A stretch of 64,000 nt of DNA from Isoptericola halotolerans (GTDB lineage: Bacteria > Actinomycetota > Actinomycetes > Actinomycetales > Cellulomonadaceae): the NCBI RefSeq assembly GCF_013149785.1, contig NZ_JABEZU010000005.1, forward strand, positions 186,001 through 250,000. Direction: 5' to 3'. The notes under the pieces were generated by a model, which saw only the letters and a program-made list of their open reading frames with translations, was not told the DNA's origin and did not search any database. A program made the position numbers and the translations under genes. How positions within the stretch are numbered: the stretch's first letter is position 1; each line of letters starts with the position of its first letter. Below, one piece after another: positions 9,192 through 20,593 of this stretch.

Positions 9192-10717
9192 GCCTCGTCC
9201 CGGACCGGCCGGCAGCGGGCCTCTCGCCCCTGGCCGCGGCGCTCGCCGGTGTCGAGCAGGCCTTCGCCGCGCCCACGCTCGGCCTGCTGCACAAGGCCGA
9301 GGCCCCACTGGTCGTGGCGCTGCTGCGCTGCGTCTTCACCCCGGACCGGCCGACGGTCGCCACCGAGCAGCTGCACGTCGAGGTCGACGACCTGTTGGCC
9401 GGGCTGCGGTCGGCGGTGTCCGGCGCGGCCGAGACGCCTGCGCGCGGTGTCCCCGACGACCCGGCGCGGGTGCTGTGCACGCGGTGGGTGCGGGAGCGCT
9501 GGCTGGTGCGGTCTCTCGACGACACGGGCGCCGAGCGGTACCAGCTGTCCAGCTATGCGACCGAGGCGCTGGACGTCGTCGCCCGCACGCAGGGGACACG
9601 AGGACTGGTCAGCGAGTCGCGCATCCGCACGCTGCTGGTGACCGTCGAGGACCTGGCGCGGGACGCCCACCCCGACCGGGAGGCGCGGATGCGTGAGCTG
9701 CGCTCGCGCGTCGACGAGACGCAGGCAGAGCTCGAGCGCCTCGAGGCGGGCGGGCAGGTGGAGTCGGTGGCTCCGTCGCGCCTGGTCGAGCAGTACGACC
9801 ACGTGCTGTCGCTCGTGCGCGAGCTGCCCGCCGACTTCGCCCGCGTCGCCGAGTCGATCGCCGTGCTGCAGCGCGAGATGGTCACGCGGCTGCGCCAGGA
9901 CGAGCGCACCACCGGTGTCGTCGTCGCCGACTACCTGGACGCCTCGGAGAACCTGCTGGAGCGCACCCCGGAAGGCCGCGCGTTCGCCGGGGCGATGGAG
10001 CTGCTCGGCGACCCGGACCTGCTCGACGGGCTCGAGCGCCGGGTCGGCTCGATCCTCGCGCACCCGTTCGCGGCCGACCTCCCCGCCGAGCACCGGGCCG
10101 TGCTGGCGAGCCTGCGCTCCCAGCTGGTCGGTGCGATCGAGGTGGTGCTGGCCGCGCAGGCCCGGGCCTCGCGCACGGTCACCGCGCAGGTCCGCCACCA
10201 CAACCCGCTGCGGGACCGGGAGCTGGACGACGCCCTGCGCGAGGCCACGGCGGCCATGGCCGACTGGTTCCCGTCGTCCGGGCGCGCAGCCCGGGTGGAC
10301 CCGCTGCGCTGGTTCGAGCGGGCGCGCCCCGGCCGTCTGCGCACCGCCCTGCACGACCTGCGCCCGGAGACCCCGCCGGACGGTCTGGAGGACTGGGCCG
10401 ACGATCCCGCCCCGAGCGACGAGATCGCCGACCTGCGCGCGATGGGAGGGCCCCAGCACGCCGCGATCCTGGCGCACCTGGGCACCCTGACCGGCCCGTC
10501 GAGCGTCGGCCAGGCGTTCGCCGCGGGCCCGCAGGACCTGCGTCGCCCGGTCGAGCTGCTCGGCTACCTCGACGTCGCGACCGACGGAGCCGCCGACGGC
10601 GGCACGTCGGGCGACGTCCCGGCGGACGACCTCGAGCAGGTCACGGCCGTGCGCGCCGACGGGACGGCCCGCGACTTCGTGCTGCCCCGCACCCCGATCA
10701 GGAGGACGGATGACTGA
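9188..10717 (+). CDS. jetA: JetA, DUF3375 kleisin-type subunit of a Wadjet/MksF complex
   Basis: A 509-residue protein of the DUF3375 family, the kleisin-like partner of the SMC-like JetC ATPase in Wadjet (MksF in MksBEFG). It is mostly helical and charged. A winged-helix-like N-terminus (about 20-150) contains RWVRERWLVRSLD. A coiled middle section (about 160-260) is rich in RELRSRVDETQAELERLE-type heptads. The C-terminus carries the winged-helix segment. Length fits the family. It overlaps jetB by 8 nt and the upstream small gene by 4 nt. The role in Wadjet (recognition and extrusion of circular plasmid DNA) is family knowledge. Function here is inferred, because no JetD is present nearby. 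Confidence 0.85.
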   Translation: MSLVPDRPAAGLSPLAAALAGVEQAFAAPTLGLLHKAEAPLVVALLRCVFTPDRPTVATEQLHVEVDDLLAGLRSAVSGAAETPARGVPDDPARVLCTRWVRERWLVRSLDDTGAERYQLSSYATEALDVVARTQGTRGLVSESRIRTLLVTVEDLARDAHPDREARMRELRSRVDETQAELERLEAGGQVESVAPSRLVEQYDHVLSLVRELPADFARVAESIAVLQREMVTRLRQDERTTGVVVADYLDASENLLERTPEGRAFAGAMELLGDPDLLDGLERRVGSILAHPFAADLPAEHRAVLASLRSQLVGAIEVVLAAQARASRTVTAQVRHHNPLRDRELDDALREATAAMADWFPSSGRAARVDPLRWFERARPGRLRTALHDLRPETPPDGLEDWADDPAPSDEIADLRAMGGPQHAAILAHLGTLTGPSSVGQAFAAGPQDLRRPVELLGYLDVATDGAADGGTSGDVPADDLEQVTAVRADGTARDFVLPRTPIRRTDD

Positions 10718-11441
10718 CCTGGACACGGTCGAGGAGACCGGTGCCGCGGAGGTGACCGGAGACGAGGAGGCTGCGGCGTCGGGCACCTTCGTGGAGGCCG
10801 TCGCGGTCGAGGACGACGACCCGGGGCTGTTCCCGGGCGACACCGGTGTGCTGCCGTTCGGGGCCCGCCGGGTGCTGGCCCTCCTGCTCCAGCGGCGCTA
10901 CCTCGCGGCCGCGGACCACCCTGTCGAGTGGAAGGCGCTGCTGAGCCACCAGCAGGTCATCTCCTCGCGCCTGCACGACCTGTTCGTCGAGCTGGTCGTG
11001 GACCGCGACTACGAGATCGCCTACAAGCGTCAGGTCCGGTCCGACGGGCTGACCATCCCCGTGCTGCTCAAGGACGAGCCGTACAAGCGCGTCGAGACGT
11101 TGCTCATGCTGTTCGTCCGCAACCGGTTCCGGCAGGAGCAGGGTGCGGGCCAGACCGCCGCCTACGTCGACACCGAGGAGATGGTCGACTACGCGCTCGG
11201 CTTCCTGGCGCACGACGAGACGAACCTCGCCGCCCGACGGCGCGAGATCGACAACGCGGTGGCGGCGCTGGCCCGTGAGCGTGTCCTCGACGAGGTCGTC
11301 ACCGGCCGCTACCGCATCCTGCCGGTGGTCGAGATCCTGATGCCGGTCGACAGGCTGCGTGAGCTCACGAGGTGGCTGCACGGCGCCTCCGCCGAGACCG
11401 TCGAGCACGCCGCCGAGAGCCCCGAGGAGATCGACGAATGA
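10710..11441 (+). CDS. jetB: JetB, DUF4194 subunit of a Wadjet/MksE complex
   Basis: A 243-residue protein with an acidic N-terminal extension of about 45 residues, then the DUF4194 winged-helix (KITE-type) domain. Characteristic segments include LLQRRYLAAADHPVEWKALL, SSRLHDLFVELVVDRDYEIAYKRQ and DETNLAARRREIDNAV. In Wadjet and Mks complexes this subunit binds the kleisin (JetA). The 8-nt overlap with jetA and 4-nt ATGA overlap with jetC indicate a single translationally coupled operon. There is nothing truncated about it. Confidence 0.85.
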   Translation: MTDLDTVEETGAAEVTGDEEAAASGTFVEAVAVEDDDPGLFPGDTGVLPFGARRVLALLLQRRYLAAADHPVEWKALLSHQQVISSRLHDLFVELVVDRDYEIAYKRQVRSDGLTIPVLLKDEPYKRVETLLMLFVRNRFRQEQGAGQTAAYVDTEEMVDYALGFLAHDETNLAARRREIDNAVAALARERVLDEVVTGRYRILPVVEILMPVDRLRELTRWLHGASAETVEHAAESPEEIDE

Positions 11442-14400
11442 GCGTCACGAACCCGGTGGGCGTCCGGATGACCGACTCGTTGTTCGGCCTCATCCCGGCG
11501 GCCTCCGACGGCCGCCAGTGGACCGCGACCTCGATGCAGCTCGTCAACTGGGGCGGTTACCACGGCCACCACGAGGTGCGCTTCTCACCGTCCGCGACGC
11601 TGCTTTCCGGGGCTTCCGGCTCCGGCAAGTCGACCCTGCTGGACGCCTACATCGCGCTGATGATGAGTCACACGACGCCGTTCAACGGCGCCTCGAACGG
11701 TGCCGCGGCGGGGCGTGCCCGAGGGCGCGAGCAGCGCAACGTGCTGTCGTACGCCCGCGGCAAGCTCGACGAGTCGCGGGCCGACGGAGCGACGAGCCGC
11801 GAGCAGGTGCTGCGCGGCGACGGGGCGGACACCTGGACGGCGATCGCGATGTCGTGGTCCGACCAGTCCGGCGGAGTCCTCACGGCGCTCCGCGCCTGGT
11901 ACGTGCCCCGCGGCGCGACACGCAACGAGGAGTGCGTCGTGGTGCGGGCCACGGCCGACGGCGCGTTCGACCTGCGCGAGCTGGAGACTCTGGCGGCGGG
12001 CCGGTTCGCCCGGGCCGGTCTCACCGACGCCGGGCTGTCGCTGTACGACACCGACGTCGCGTTCGCCACGCGCCTGCACTCCGCGCTCGGCATCGGTGCG
12101 GCCGGGGACGGGCACAAGGCGATGCAGCTGCTGGGCCGCATCCAGGCGGGGCAGGCGATCACCACCGTCGACGCGCTGTACAAGGCGATGGTGCTCACCG
12201 AGCCGGAGACGGTCGAGGTGGCCGACCGCGCCGTCGAGCACTTCGACGAGCTGAGCGCGGTGCGCTCGGAGATGCTCACCGCGAACCGGCAGGTCGAGGT
12301 GCTGCGGCCGATGCGGGGTCTGCGCGAGCAGGTCGAGTCCGCACAGCGTGCGGTCGCTCTGCTGGAGACCCTGGGCGTGCCGGAGGGGCGGAAGGAGGCC
12401 GCGCCGGCCGGCCCCACGGTGTTCGGCGCCTGGCGTGACGGCCGTCGGCTCGCCCTGGTGCGGGCGGAGGAGGAGTCGAACCGGGCGGCGCACCGGGCCG
12501 CCGAGGAGCGTCGCGCGGCCGCGTCCGCCCGCATCGCCTCGACCGAGGCGGACCTGGAGGAGGTGCGGGCGTCGCTGCGCCACCAGGGCGGCGACGCCAT
12601 CGAGTCGACGGAGCGGGAGATCCGCCGTCGGACCGAGACCCTGGAGGAGGTGCGGACCGCCAGGGCCGGTCTGGAGGCGCAGCTCGCGATCCTCCAGGAG
12701 GAGGTCTCCTCGGAGCGGGACCTCGGCCGGGTGCTGCGCCGGGCCCGTGACCTGGTCGACGACCGCACCCAGCGAGCAGGGGACCACGAGGAGCAGGTCT
12801 TCGCGGCCCGGCAGGCGGTGGCCGAGGCCGAGAAGCGCCTGGCCCGCCTCGAGCAGGAGCAGTCGTCGTTGGCAGGACGGCGGGGCAACGTCCCCGCCGA
12901 GGAGCACGCGGCACGCGTCGCGCTGGCCGAGGCGGCCGGGCTCACGGTGGACGAGCTGCCGTTCGTCGGCGAGCTGCTCGAGGTGCGCGGCGAGTACGAG
13001 CCGTGGCGCGACGCCGTCTCCCTCGCGCTCGGTGGCTTCGCGACGACGCTGCTCGTGGACGCCGACCGCCTCGCGGACTTCCGGGCGGCGATCGATGCCG
13101 TGCCCCTGCGGCGGCGTGTCCGGTTCGAGGGCGTGCCCACGGGCCTGCCGCTGGACGACGAGGCCGACCCCTCGACGCTGCCGGGGCGCCTCGAGGTCAA
13201 GGCCGGCCCGTTCGGTGGCTGGCTCGCCCGACGGCTCGCCGAGCGGTTCGGCTACGTCTGCGTCGACGACGCCTCCGAGCTCCGCGACCACCCCCGCGCG
13301 CTCACGCGCACCGGCCAGATGTCCGACGGCGCACGCGGCGCGCACGGGGGAGCGGGACGTCCGTCGGTGCTCGGCTTCTCGAACGGCCGCCGGCGCAGCC
13401 GCATCGAGACCGACGTCGACGCGGCGCAGGACGCGTTGCGCGACGCCGGTGCCGCGCTGGAAGGTGCGCGACTGCGGCAGGCGGCGCACACGGACGAGTT
13501 CGTGGCGGCCAGCCAGGTGTTGCGGGTGTCCTGGGAGGACGTGGACGTCGCGGGCGCCGAGCAGGCCGTGGCCGACCGTGTCGAGCGCCTGGTGGCGCTG
13601 CGGGACGGCTCGGACGCGGTCCGTGGCCTGGCCGAGGACGAGCAACGGCTGCGGTCCCGGCTGACCGAGCTGTACCGCGAGCGCGCCGACGCGGAGAACC
13701 GGGTGCGCGAGCTGGGCGAGCAGTGGGCAGCGATCACCGAGCTCGTCGACGGCGTCACGGACGCCGTGGAGAGGGCCGAGGAGGCCGGCGTGGCACCATC
13801 CCGGGCTCAGCGCGAGCGGCTGGACGCGGCCCTGACCGCGGTGTCGCCGTCGGAACCGGACACGCTCTCCCTGGCTGCGCTGGAGCAGGCGACGGCGGCC
13901 GTGGTGCGCGAGCTCGTCCGCGACCGCGACGAGGCCCTCGAGGCGGGACGGACAGCACGTGCGGCCCTGCGCGGCGTGTTCGAGCGGTTCTGCGACGCCT
14001 GGCCCAACCCGAACCTGGGGACGGACCCGGAGGAGTCCTACGACGACTTCGCGCGCATCCTCGACGAGATCGAGGACCAGCGCCTGTACCAGCTCGCCGA
14101 ACGGTGGTCACGCACTCTGGGCCGTCTCAGCGGGCACGACCTGACCCTGCTCGGCAACGTGATGAACCGCTCCGTGGCGGAGATCCGTGAGCGGATGGAA
14201 CCGGTCAACGCGATCCTGGGCACCCTGCCGTTCCGCGACGACGAGCACCGCCTGCGCATCACGGCCCAGGTGACCGAGGCGCGCGACGTGGTCTCGTTCC
14301 GCAGGCAGCTGCGTGACCTCGCGGCCGACCCCGGCGAGCAGACGCCCGGCGAGCGGCAGCGACGCTACGAGCGCATGGCCCGGCTGATCGACCGGATCCG

Positions 14401-14821
14401 TCCCGACTCCCCGGAGCGCCGACGTCTGGTGGACGTGCGCGAGCACGTGCGGATCAGTGCCGAGTGCGTGGACCTCGCGGGCCACCACGTCAGCGTCTAC
14501 GACCACATCGCCGGCAAGTCCGGCGGCGAGTCGCAGGAGCTCGTGGCGTTCATCGTCGGGGCTGCGCTGCGCTACCAGCTCGGTGACGCCGGAGCCGAAC
14601 GGCCCCGCTACGCACCGGTGTTCCTCGACGAGGCCTTCATCAAGGCCGACGCACGGTTCGCCGGGCGGGCCGTGGGCGCCTGGCGAGGGTTGGGCTTCCA
14701 GCTCGTCATCGGCGCGCCGCTGGACAAGGTCAGCGCGCTGGAGCCGCACGTCGACGTCGTGCTGCAGGCCGTCAAGGACGCCTCGGGCCGATCACGCCTG
14801 GTCACCCTCGTCGGGGTGTGA
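11438..14821 (+). CDS. jetC: JetC, SMC-like ATPase of a Wadjet/MksB complex
   Basis: A 1127-residue SMC-like ATPase with its head split between the two ends. The Walker A loop GASGSGKST is near residues 58-66. The ABC signature GKSGGESQ is near 1025, and Walker B VFLDEAF near 1061, followed by a D-loop-like IKAD. Between them are long heptad-rich coiled coils (about 270-500 and 660-800) flanking a small globular hinge-like section near 510-640. All catalytic motifs are intact, so the ATPase should be functional. The start ATG 11438 overlaps the jetB stop by four bases, and upstream in-frame starts would lie inside jetB. The stop is 5 bp from the convergent secreted-protein gene, so no further gene of the operon follows. 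Confidence 0.9.
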   Translation: MSVTNPVGVRMTDSLFGLIPAASDGRQWTATSMQLVNWGGYHGHHEVRFSPSATLLSGASGSGKSTLLDAYIALMMSHTTPFNGASNGAAAGRARGREQRNVLSYARGKLDESRADGATSREQVLRGDGADTWTAIAMSWSDQSGGVLTALRAWYVPRGATRNEECVVVRATADGAFDLRELETLAAGRFARAGLTDAGLSLYDTDVAFATRLHSALGIGAAGDGHKAMQLLGRIQAGQAITTVDALYKAMVLTEPETVEVADRAVEHFDELSAVRSEMLTANRQVEVLRPMRGLREQVESAQRAVALLETLGVPEGRKEAAPAGPTVFGAWRDGRRLALVRAEEESNRAAHRAAEERRAAASARIASTEADLEEVRASLRHQGGDAIESTEREIRRRTETLEEVRTARAGLEAQLAILQEEVSSERDLGRVLRRARDLVDDRTQRAGDHEEQVFAARQAVAEAEKRLARLEQEQSSLAGRRGNVPAEEHAARVALAEAAGLTVDELPFVGELLEVRGEYEPWRDAVSLALGGFATTLLVDADRLADFRAAIDAVPLRRRVRFEGVPTGLPLDDEADPSTLPGRLEVKAGPFGGWLARRLAERFGYVCVDDASELRDHPRALTRTGQMSDGARGAHGGAGRPSVLGFSNGRRRSRIETDVDAAQDALRDAGAALEGARLRQAAHTDEFVAASQVLRVSWEDVDVAGAEQAVADRVERLVALRDGSDAVRGLAEDEQRLRSRLTELYRERADAENRVRELGEQWAAITELVDGVTDAVERAEEAGVAPSRAQRERLDAALTAVSPSEPDTLSLAALEQATAAVVRELVRDRDEALEAGRTARAALRGVFERFCDAWPNPNLGTDPEESYDDFARILDEIEDQRLYQLAERWSRTLGRLSGHDLTLLGNVMNRSVAEIRERMEPVNAILGTLPFRDDEHRLRITAQVTEARDVVSFRRQLRDLAADPGEQTPGERQRRYERMARLIDRIRPDSPERRRLVDVREHVRISAECVDLAGHHVSVYDHIAGKSGGESQELVAFIVGAALRYQLGDAGAERPRYAPVFLDEAFIKADARFAGRAVGAWRGLGFQLVIGAPLDKVSALEPHVDVVLQAVKDASGRSRLVTLVGV

Positions 14822-14826
14822 ACGAG

Positions 14827-15609
14827 TCAGCCGATCGGCCAGACGAACCGCACCTTCACCGGCTTCTTGGTCACGGGCACGAAGCGCAGGCGACCGGTGC
14901 GTGCCTGGTCGGCGGGGATCGTGAGCTTGACGCCGCGCCAGCGCGTGGTGGAGGAGCGGGCGTCGACCGTCCCGAGGTACCGCTTACCGACGTAGACCTT
15001 CATCCGGCCGGAGCTCGGTCCCGTGCGGACCGAGACCCGCACGCCGCGCACGCCGCTGACGCGGGCGTCGGTCCGCGGCACCGCCTTGTTCCGCTTGCTG
15101 ACGACGGCGAAGGGGTGTGTCCCCGCGCCGGAGTCCCGGACGATGGTCCGGTCATGGTCGAAGTCCTCCAGCGGCACCAACGGTGCCGACGTGCAGCGGC
15201 GCTTCGACCAGGCACTGACGTTGCCGGCCTGGTCACGGGCACGGACCCGGAGGCACATCTGCTCGCCGGGGTTGAGCACGACGCCGCGGTACCGGAGCCT
15301 GTCGGGGGAACGCCAGGCGCGGTTGTGGGGTCGGTGCCAGCGGCCGCCGGGAAACTTGACCTGGACCTGGTAGCCGCTGACGCGGCGGTCGTCGCGCGCC
15401 GCCGTCCACGTCGCACGGGGACGCCACTGCCTGGTTCCCGAGAAGTGGACCTTCTTCGGTGTGAGCCAGCGGTCGAGGGAGACCCGCGGAGCGCTCGGCG
15501 GCCTGGTGTCCGCGGCGGCGGACATCGGGGCGGCGACCACCAGTCCGGTCAGGGCCACGGCGAGGCTCAGGATGGCGCCGAGGAGGCGGTGTCGGGTGGT
15601 GCCGGTCAC
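14827..15609 (-). CDS. Secreted protein with a fibronectin-III-like domain, function unknown
   Basis: With GTG 15609 as start (GGAG 8 nt upstream) the product is 260 residues. It begins with a clear signal peptide: a basic RHRLLG stretch, a hydrophobic core, and a MSAAA cleavage region near residue 33. An in-frame ATG at 15654 would place 15 uncharacteristic residues before it. The mature part has a segment resembling a fibronectin type III or Ig-like fold (about 50-135, with SGYQVQVKF and CLRVRARDQAGN). A second basic beta-rich section follows to the end. No catalytic motif is seen. It converges with jetC with 5 bp between the stops and is unlikely to belong to that operon. Confidence 0.75.
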   Translation of the reverse strand: MTGTTRHRLLGAILSLAVALTGLVVAAPMSAAADTRPPSAPRVSLDRWLTPKKVHFSGTRQWRPRATWTAARDDRRVSGYQVQVKFPGGRWHRPHNRAWRSPDRLRYRGVVLNPGEQMCLRVRARDQAGNVSAWSKRRCTSAPLVPLEDFDHDRTIVRDSGAGTHPFAVVSKRNKAVPRTDARVSGVRGVRVSVRTGPSSGRMKVYVGKRYLGTVDARSSTTRWRGVKLTIPADQARTGRLRFVPVTKKPVKVRFVWPIG

Positions 15610-15760
15610 GGGATGCTGCTCCACGACGTCGGGGGCGGAGGACGGACGCACCATAGCGGGCGAGACGTGGGCCGCACCACACCTGAACGGCAGGCTACGG
15701 GCATGTTTCGGAGCGGCGTCGGTTCGTGGTGCCCCCGGGACACGACCGCACCGCCGTGGG

Positions 15761-15766
15761 TAGTGT
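15761..15766 (+). promoter_or_regulatory. -10 box TAGTGT for leaderless glgP
   Basis: TAGTGT lies 7 nt before GTG 15774. Confidence 0.6.
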
Positions 15767-15773
15767 CGGGCAC

Positions 15774-18254
<2,481 letters not shown>

Positions 18255-18295
18255 CCCCCGGGGCCGACCCGCGCGAGGCGACGCCGTCGGGCAGA

Positions 18296-18342
18296 GGCCA
18301 CGTCGTCGGGCACCGGAGCTGCCGGCGCCCGACGACGTGGCC
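18296..18342 (+). terminator. Perfect 16-bp hairpin after glgP
   Basis: The arms 18296-18311 and 18327-18342 are fully complementary around a 15-nt loop, 41 nt after the glgP stop. There is no T tract, as is usual at this GC content. Confidence 0.75.
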
Positions 18343-18618
18343 CACCTACCCCCCTGTCAGGGACGGTGCCGGTGGGCGCGGTCCGTTCGGTGGTCTCGGG
18401 CACGCCCTGGTGCGTGCCTTCCTTCCTCCCGGGTGGTCGACCTCACCGGCGTCGACGACTGCTCGGTCGGGGTGCGTCTCTGCACCTGCGACGACCCGGT
18501 CCGCTGCGTGAGCGGTGGGCGTGGCATCGTCGGGCATGACAGGCACGCTAACCCGACCCGGTACGGTTCGCGCGCGGGAGGTGACACCGCGGGGCACCGC
18601 GCGGCGAGCCGCGATCGC
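18343..18618. other. Intergenic space between glgP and degV
   Basis: No gene is supported in the 377-nt gap 18255-18631. Short frames open on both strands, but they lack ribosome sites and recognisable sequence. Apart from the glgP hairpin and the degV -10 box I see nothing distinct. Confidence 0.5.
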
Positions 18619-18624
18619 TACACT
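18619..18624 (+). promoter_or_regulatory. -10 box TACACT for leaderless degV
   Basis: TACACT lies 7 nt before ATG 18632. Confidence 0.6.
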
Positions 18625-18631
18625 CGCACCG

Positions 18632-19546
18632 ATGCCTGAATCTCCCGCGGTGCGCGTCGTGACGGACTCGACCGCCTGCCTTCCCGCTGTCGACGACCCG
18701 GAGTACGCCGAGCTCTGGGACGGGCCGGGCCACGGCCCGCTCGTGGTGCCGCTGCACGTCGTCACGGAGGACGGCTCCCTGCGCGAGGGTGTGGACGTCA
18801 GCCCGCAGGACGTGGCCCTGCGCATCGCGGGCGGCGAGAGGCTCACGACGTCTCAACCGTCGACCGTCGAGCTCGCCGACGCCTACCGCGAGCTCGTCGA
18901 GCAGGGTGCACGGTCGGTGGTCTCGGTGCATCTGTCCGGTGAGCTGTCGGGCACCCTCGCCTCCGCTCGGCGGGCCGGCCAGCGGGCGATGGTGCCGGTG
19001 CGGGCCGTCGACTCGCGCACGGCCGCGATGGCGCTCGGCTACGCGGCGGTGGAGGCGGCCCGGTGCGCCGCTGCCGGCGGCGACACGGCACAGGTGGCGC
19101 AGCGTGCCGCCGACGTGGCCGCGTCGGCGCGGGCGGTCTTCCTCGTCGACTCCCTGGAGCACCTGCGGCGTGGTGGACGACTCTCGGCCCCGGCGGCGGC
19201 GCTCGGTACGGCGCTCGGGGTCCGGCCGATCCTCGGCCTGCGGGACGGGCGGGTGGAGCTGGTGCAGCGGGTGCGCACACGCAAGGCGGCGACGGCCCGA
19301 CTGGTGGACCTGGCCGTCGACCGCGCACGGACGGCCACCCGGCCCGCCGTCGCCGTGCACCACCTCGGAGCGTCCGAGCGGGCCGAGGAGGTCGCCACGG
19401 TCCTGCACGACCGTCTGGGGCTGCGGCCGGTCGTCACCCCGGTCAGCGCGGTGCTCGGGGCTCACGTGGGCCCGGGTGCGCTCGCGGTGGTGGTGGTGGA
19501 CCGCGGTGGCCACGTCTTCGACCTCGAACCGGGCGGGCCCTGGTAG
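18632..19546 (+). CDS. DegV-family fatty-acid-binding protein
   Basis: A 304-residue DegV protein. The N-terminal lobe has VTDSTACLP and the middle part has LTTSQPS, VSVHLSGELSGTLASA and VDSRTAAMALGY. The second lobe has FLVDSLEHLRRGGRLS. Family members bind a fatty acid between two lobes, and in Gram-positive bacteria the related FakB proteins present it to a fatty-acid kinase. No FakA-like kinase is adjacent, so only lipid binding is safely inferred. An upstream in-frame GTG would add 39 residues, but the TACACT box 7 nt before ATG 18632 argues against it. comEA follows 93 nt later with its own box. Confidence 0.9.
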   Translation: MPESPAVRVVTDSTACLPAVDDPEYAELWDGPGHGPLVVPLHVVTEDGSLREGVDVSPQDVALRIAGGERLTTSQPSTVELADAYRELVEQGARSVVSVHLSGELSGTLASARRAGQRAMVPVRAVDSRTAAMALGYAAVEAARCAAAGGDTAQVAQRAADVAASARAVFLVDSLEHLRRGGRLSAPAAALGTALGVRPILGLRDGRVELVQRVRTRKAATARLVDLAVDRARTATRPAVAVHHLGASERAEEVATVLHDRLGLRPVVTPVSAVLGAHVGPGALAVVVVDRGGHVFDLEPGGPW

Positions 19547-19627
19547 GACGACCACTCGAGGCTGCCCACAGGTCGGAGCCGTCCCGAGGTCGTGTTCCGA
19601 CGGCGCCGCACGGGGTACGGGGTTCCC

Positions 19628-19633
19628 TAGCCT
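19628..19633 (+). promoter_or_regulatory. -10 box TAGCCT for leaderless comEA
   Basis: TAGCCT lies 6 nt before GTG 19640. Confidence 0.55.
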
Positions 19634-19639
19634 CGCGCC

Positions 19640-20593
19640 GTGACCACCACCGACACGAGCCCCGGCCCTGAGGCGGCAGCACGCCTCGATGCCCTGCGTG
19701 CGGCCCTCGACGCCGCGCGCCCGCCGGCACCTGACTCGCCACCGGCGCCGGCACCGGCACCGACACCGGCACCGACGCCCGGACCCGGCGCGGACGAGCA
19801 GGAGGCCGAGCTCGTCGAGCGGCTGCGCTCTCGCCGCTCGGCCGGGCACGTCGCGGCGGCCTACAGCGCGGCGCACGGGCACCCTCTCGGCGCGGACGAG
19901 CAAGCGACGCGCAGCCGGTGGGCCCTGTCGGGACCCGCTGCGGTCGGTGCTTGCGCCGTGCTCCTGCTGATCGCCGTGGCCGTCCTCGCGCTGACCTCCT
20001 GGTCCACGGGGGGCGGCGAGGAGCTCGGCGTGGCGGTCGACGCGGTGCCGGCCGCGCAGGTGGACATGGAGCCCGAGGGTGACGTGGGCCTGCCGGCACA
20101 CGAGGGCGCGTCGGTCGCGCCGGGGCCCGAGCCGGCCACCGACGGCCCCGCGGTGGTCGTGCACGTCGTCGGACAGGTCGCGGACCCGGGACTCGTCGAC
20201 CTGCCGGGCGGTTCGCGGGTGGCGGACGCGCTGGAGGCGGCCGGTGGAGCCACCGACGACGCGGACCTCGCGGCGCTCAACCTGGCGCGTGCTGTCGTCG
20301 ACGGGGAGCAGGTGTACGTCCCGGCGCCTGGCGAGGAGCCACCGGTGCCGCCGTCGGCGTCGTCGGCGTCGTCGGCACCGTCCGGTGAGGTCGGCCACGG
20401 CGGTCTCGTGCCGCTGAACACGGCGGGCACCGAGGAGCTGATGTCGCTCCCGGGGGTCGGCCCGGTCACCGCCGAGCGCATCGTCGCCTGGCGGGAGGAG
20501 AACGGGCCGTTCACGGCCGTGGAGGAGCTCACCGAGATCTCCGGGGTGGGACCGGCGCTGCTGGCCGACGTCCGCGACCTCGTCACGTGGTGA
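19640..20593 (+). CDS. comEA: ComEA-like DNA-binding protein
   Basis: A 317-residue membrane-anchored DNA-binding protein. A cytoplasmic N-terminus of about 95 residues includes a Pro/Ala/Thr-rich run, followed by one transmembrane helix (about 96-116). Next come an SLBB domain (about 170-230, VVVHVVGQVADPG) and a Ser/Ala linker. The C-terminus is a helix-hairpin-helix pair (about 257-317, PLNTAGTEELMSLPGVGP and ISGVGPALLADV). The family binds DNA outside the membrane for uptake by ComEC. The long cytoplasmic tail is longer than in Bacillus ComEA. The stop overlaps comEC, so the two are co-expressed. Confidence 0.92.
   Translation: MTTTDTSPGPEAAARLDALRAALDAARPPAPDSPPAPAPAPTPAPTPGPGADEQEAELVERLRSRRSAGHVAAAYSAAHGHPLGADEQATRSRWALSGPAAVGACAVLLLIAVAVLALTSWSTGGGEELGVAVDAVPAAQVDMEPEGDVGLPAHEGASVAPGPEPATDGPAVVVHVVGQVADPGLVDLPGGSRVADALEAAGGATDDADLAALNLARAVVDGEQVYVPAPGEEPPVPPSASSASSAPSGEVGHGGLVPLNTAGTEELMSLPGVGPVTAERIVAWREENGPFTAVEELTEISGVGPALLADVRDLVTW

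Noticed and set aside
14827-15609. Secreted protein as a fourth Jet component
   Set aside because: It is on the opposite strand, convergent with jetC, and exported by a signal peptide.
18255-18631. Small genes in the glgP-degV gap
   Set aside because: The open frames on both strands lack ribosome sites, promoter boxes and recognisable sequence. High GC alone produces such frames.
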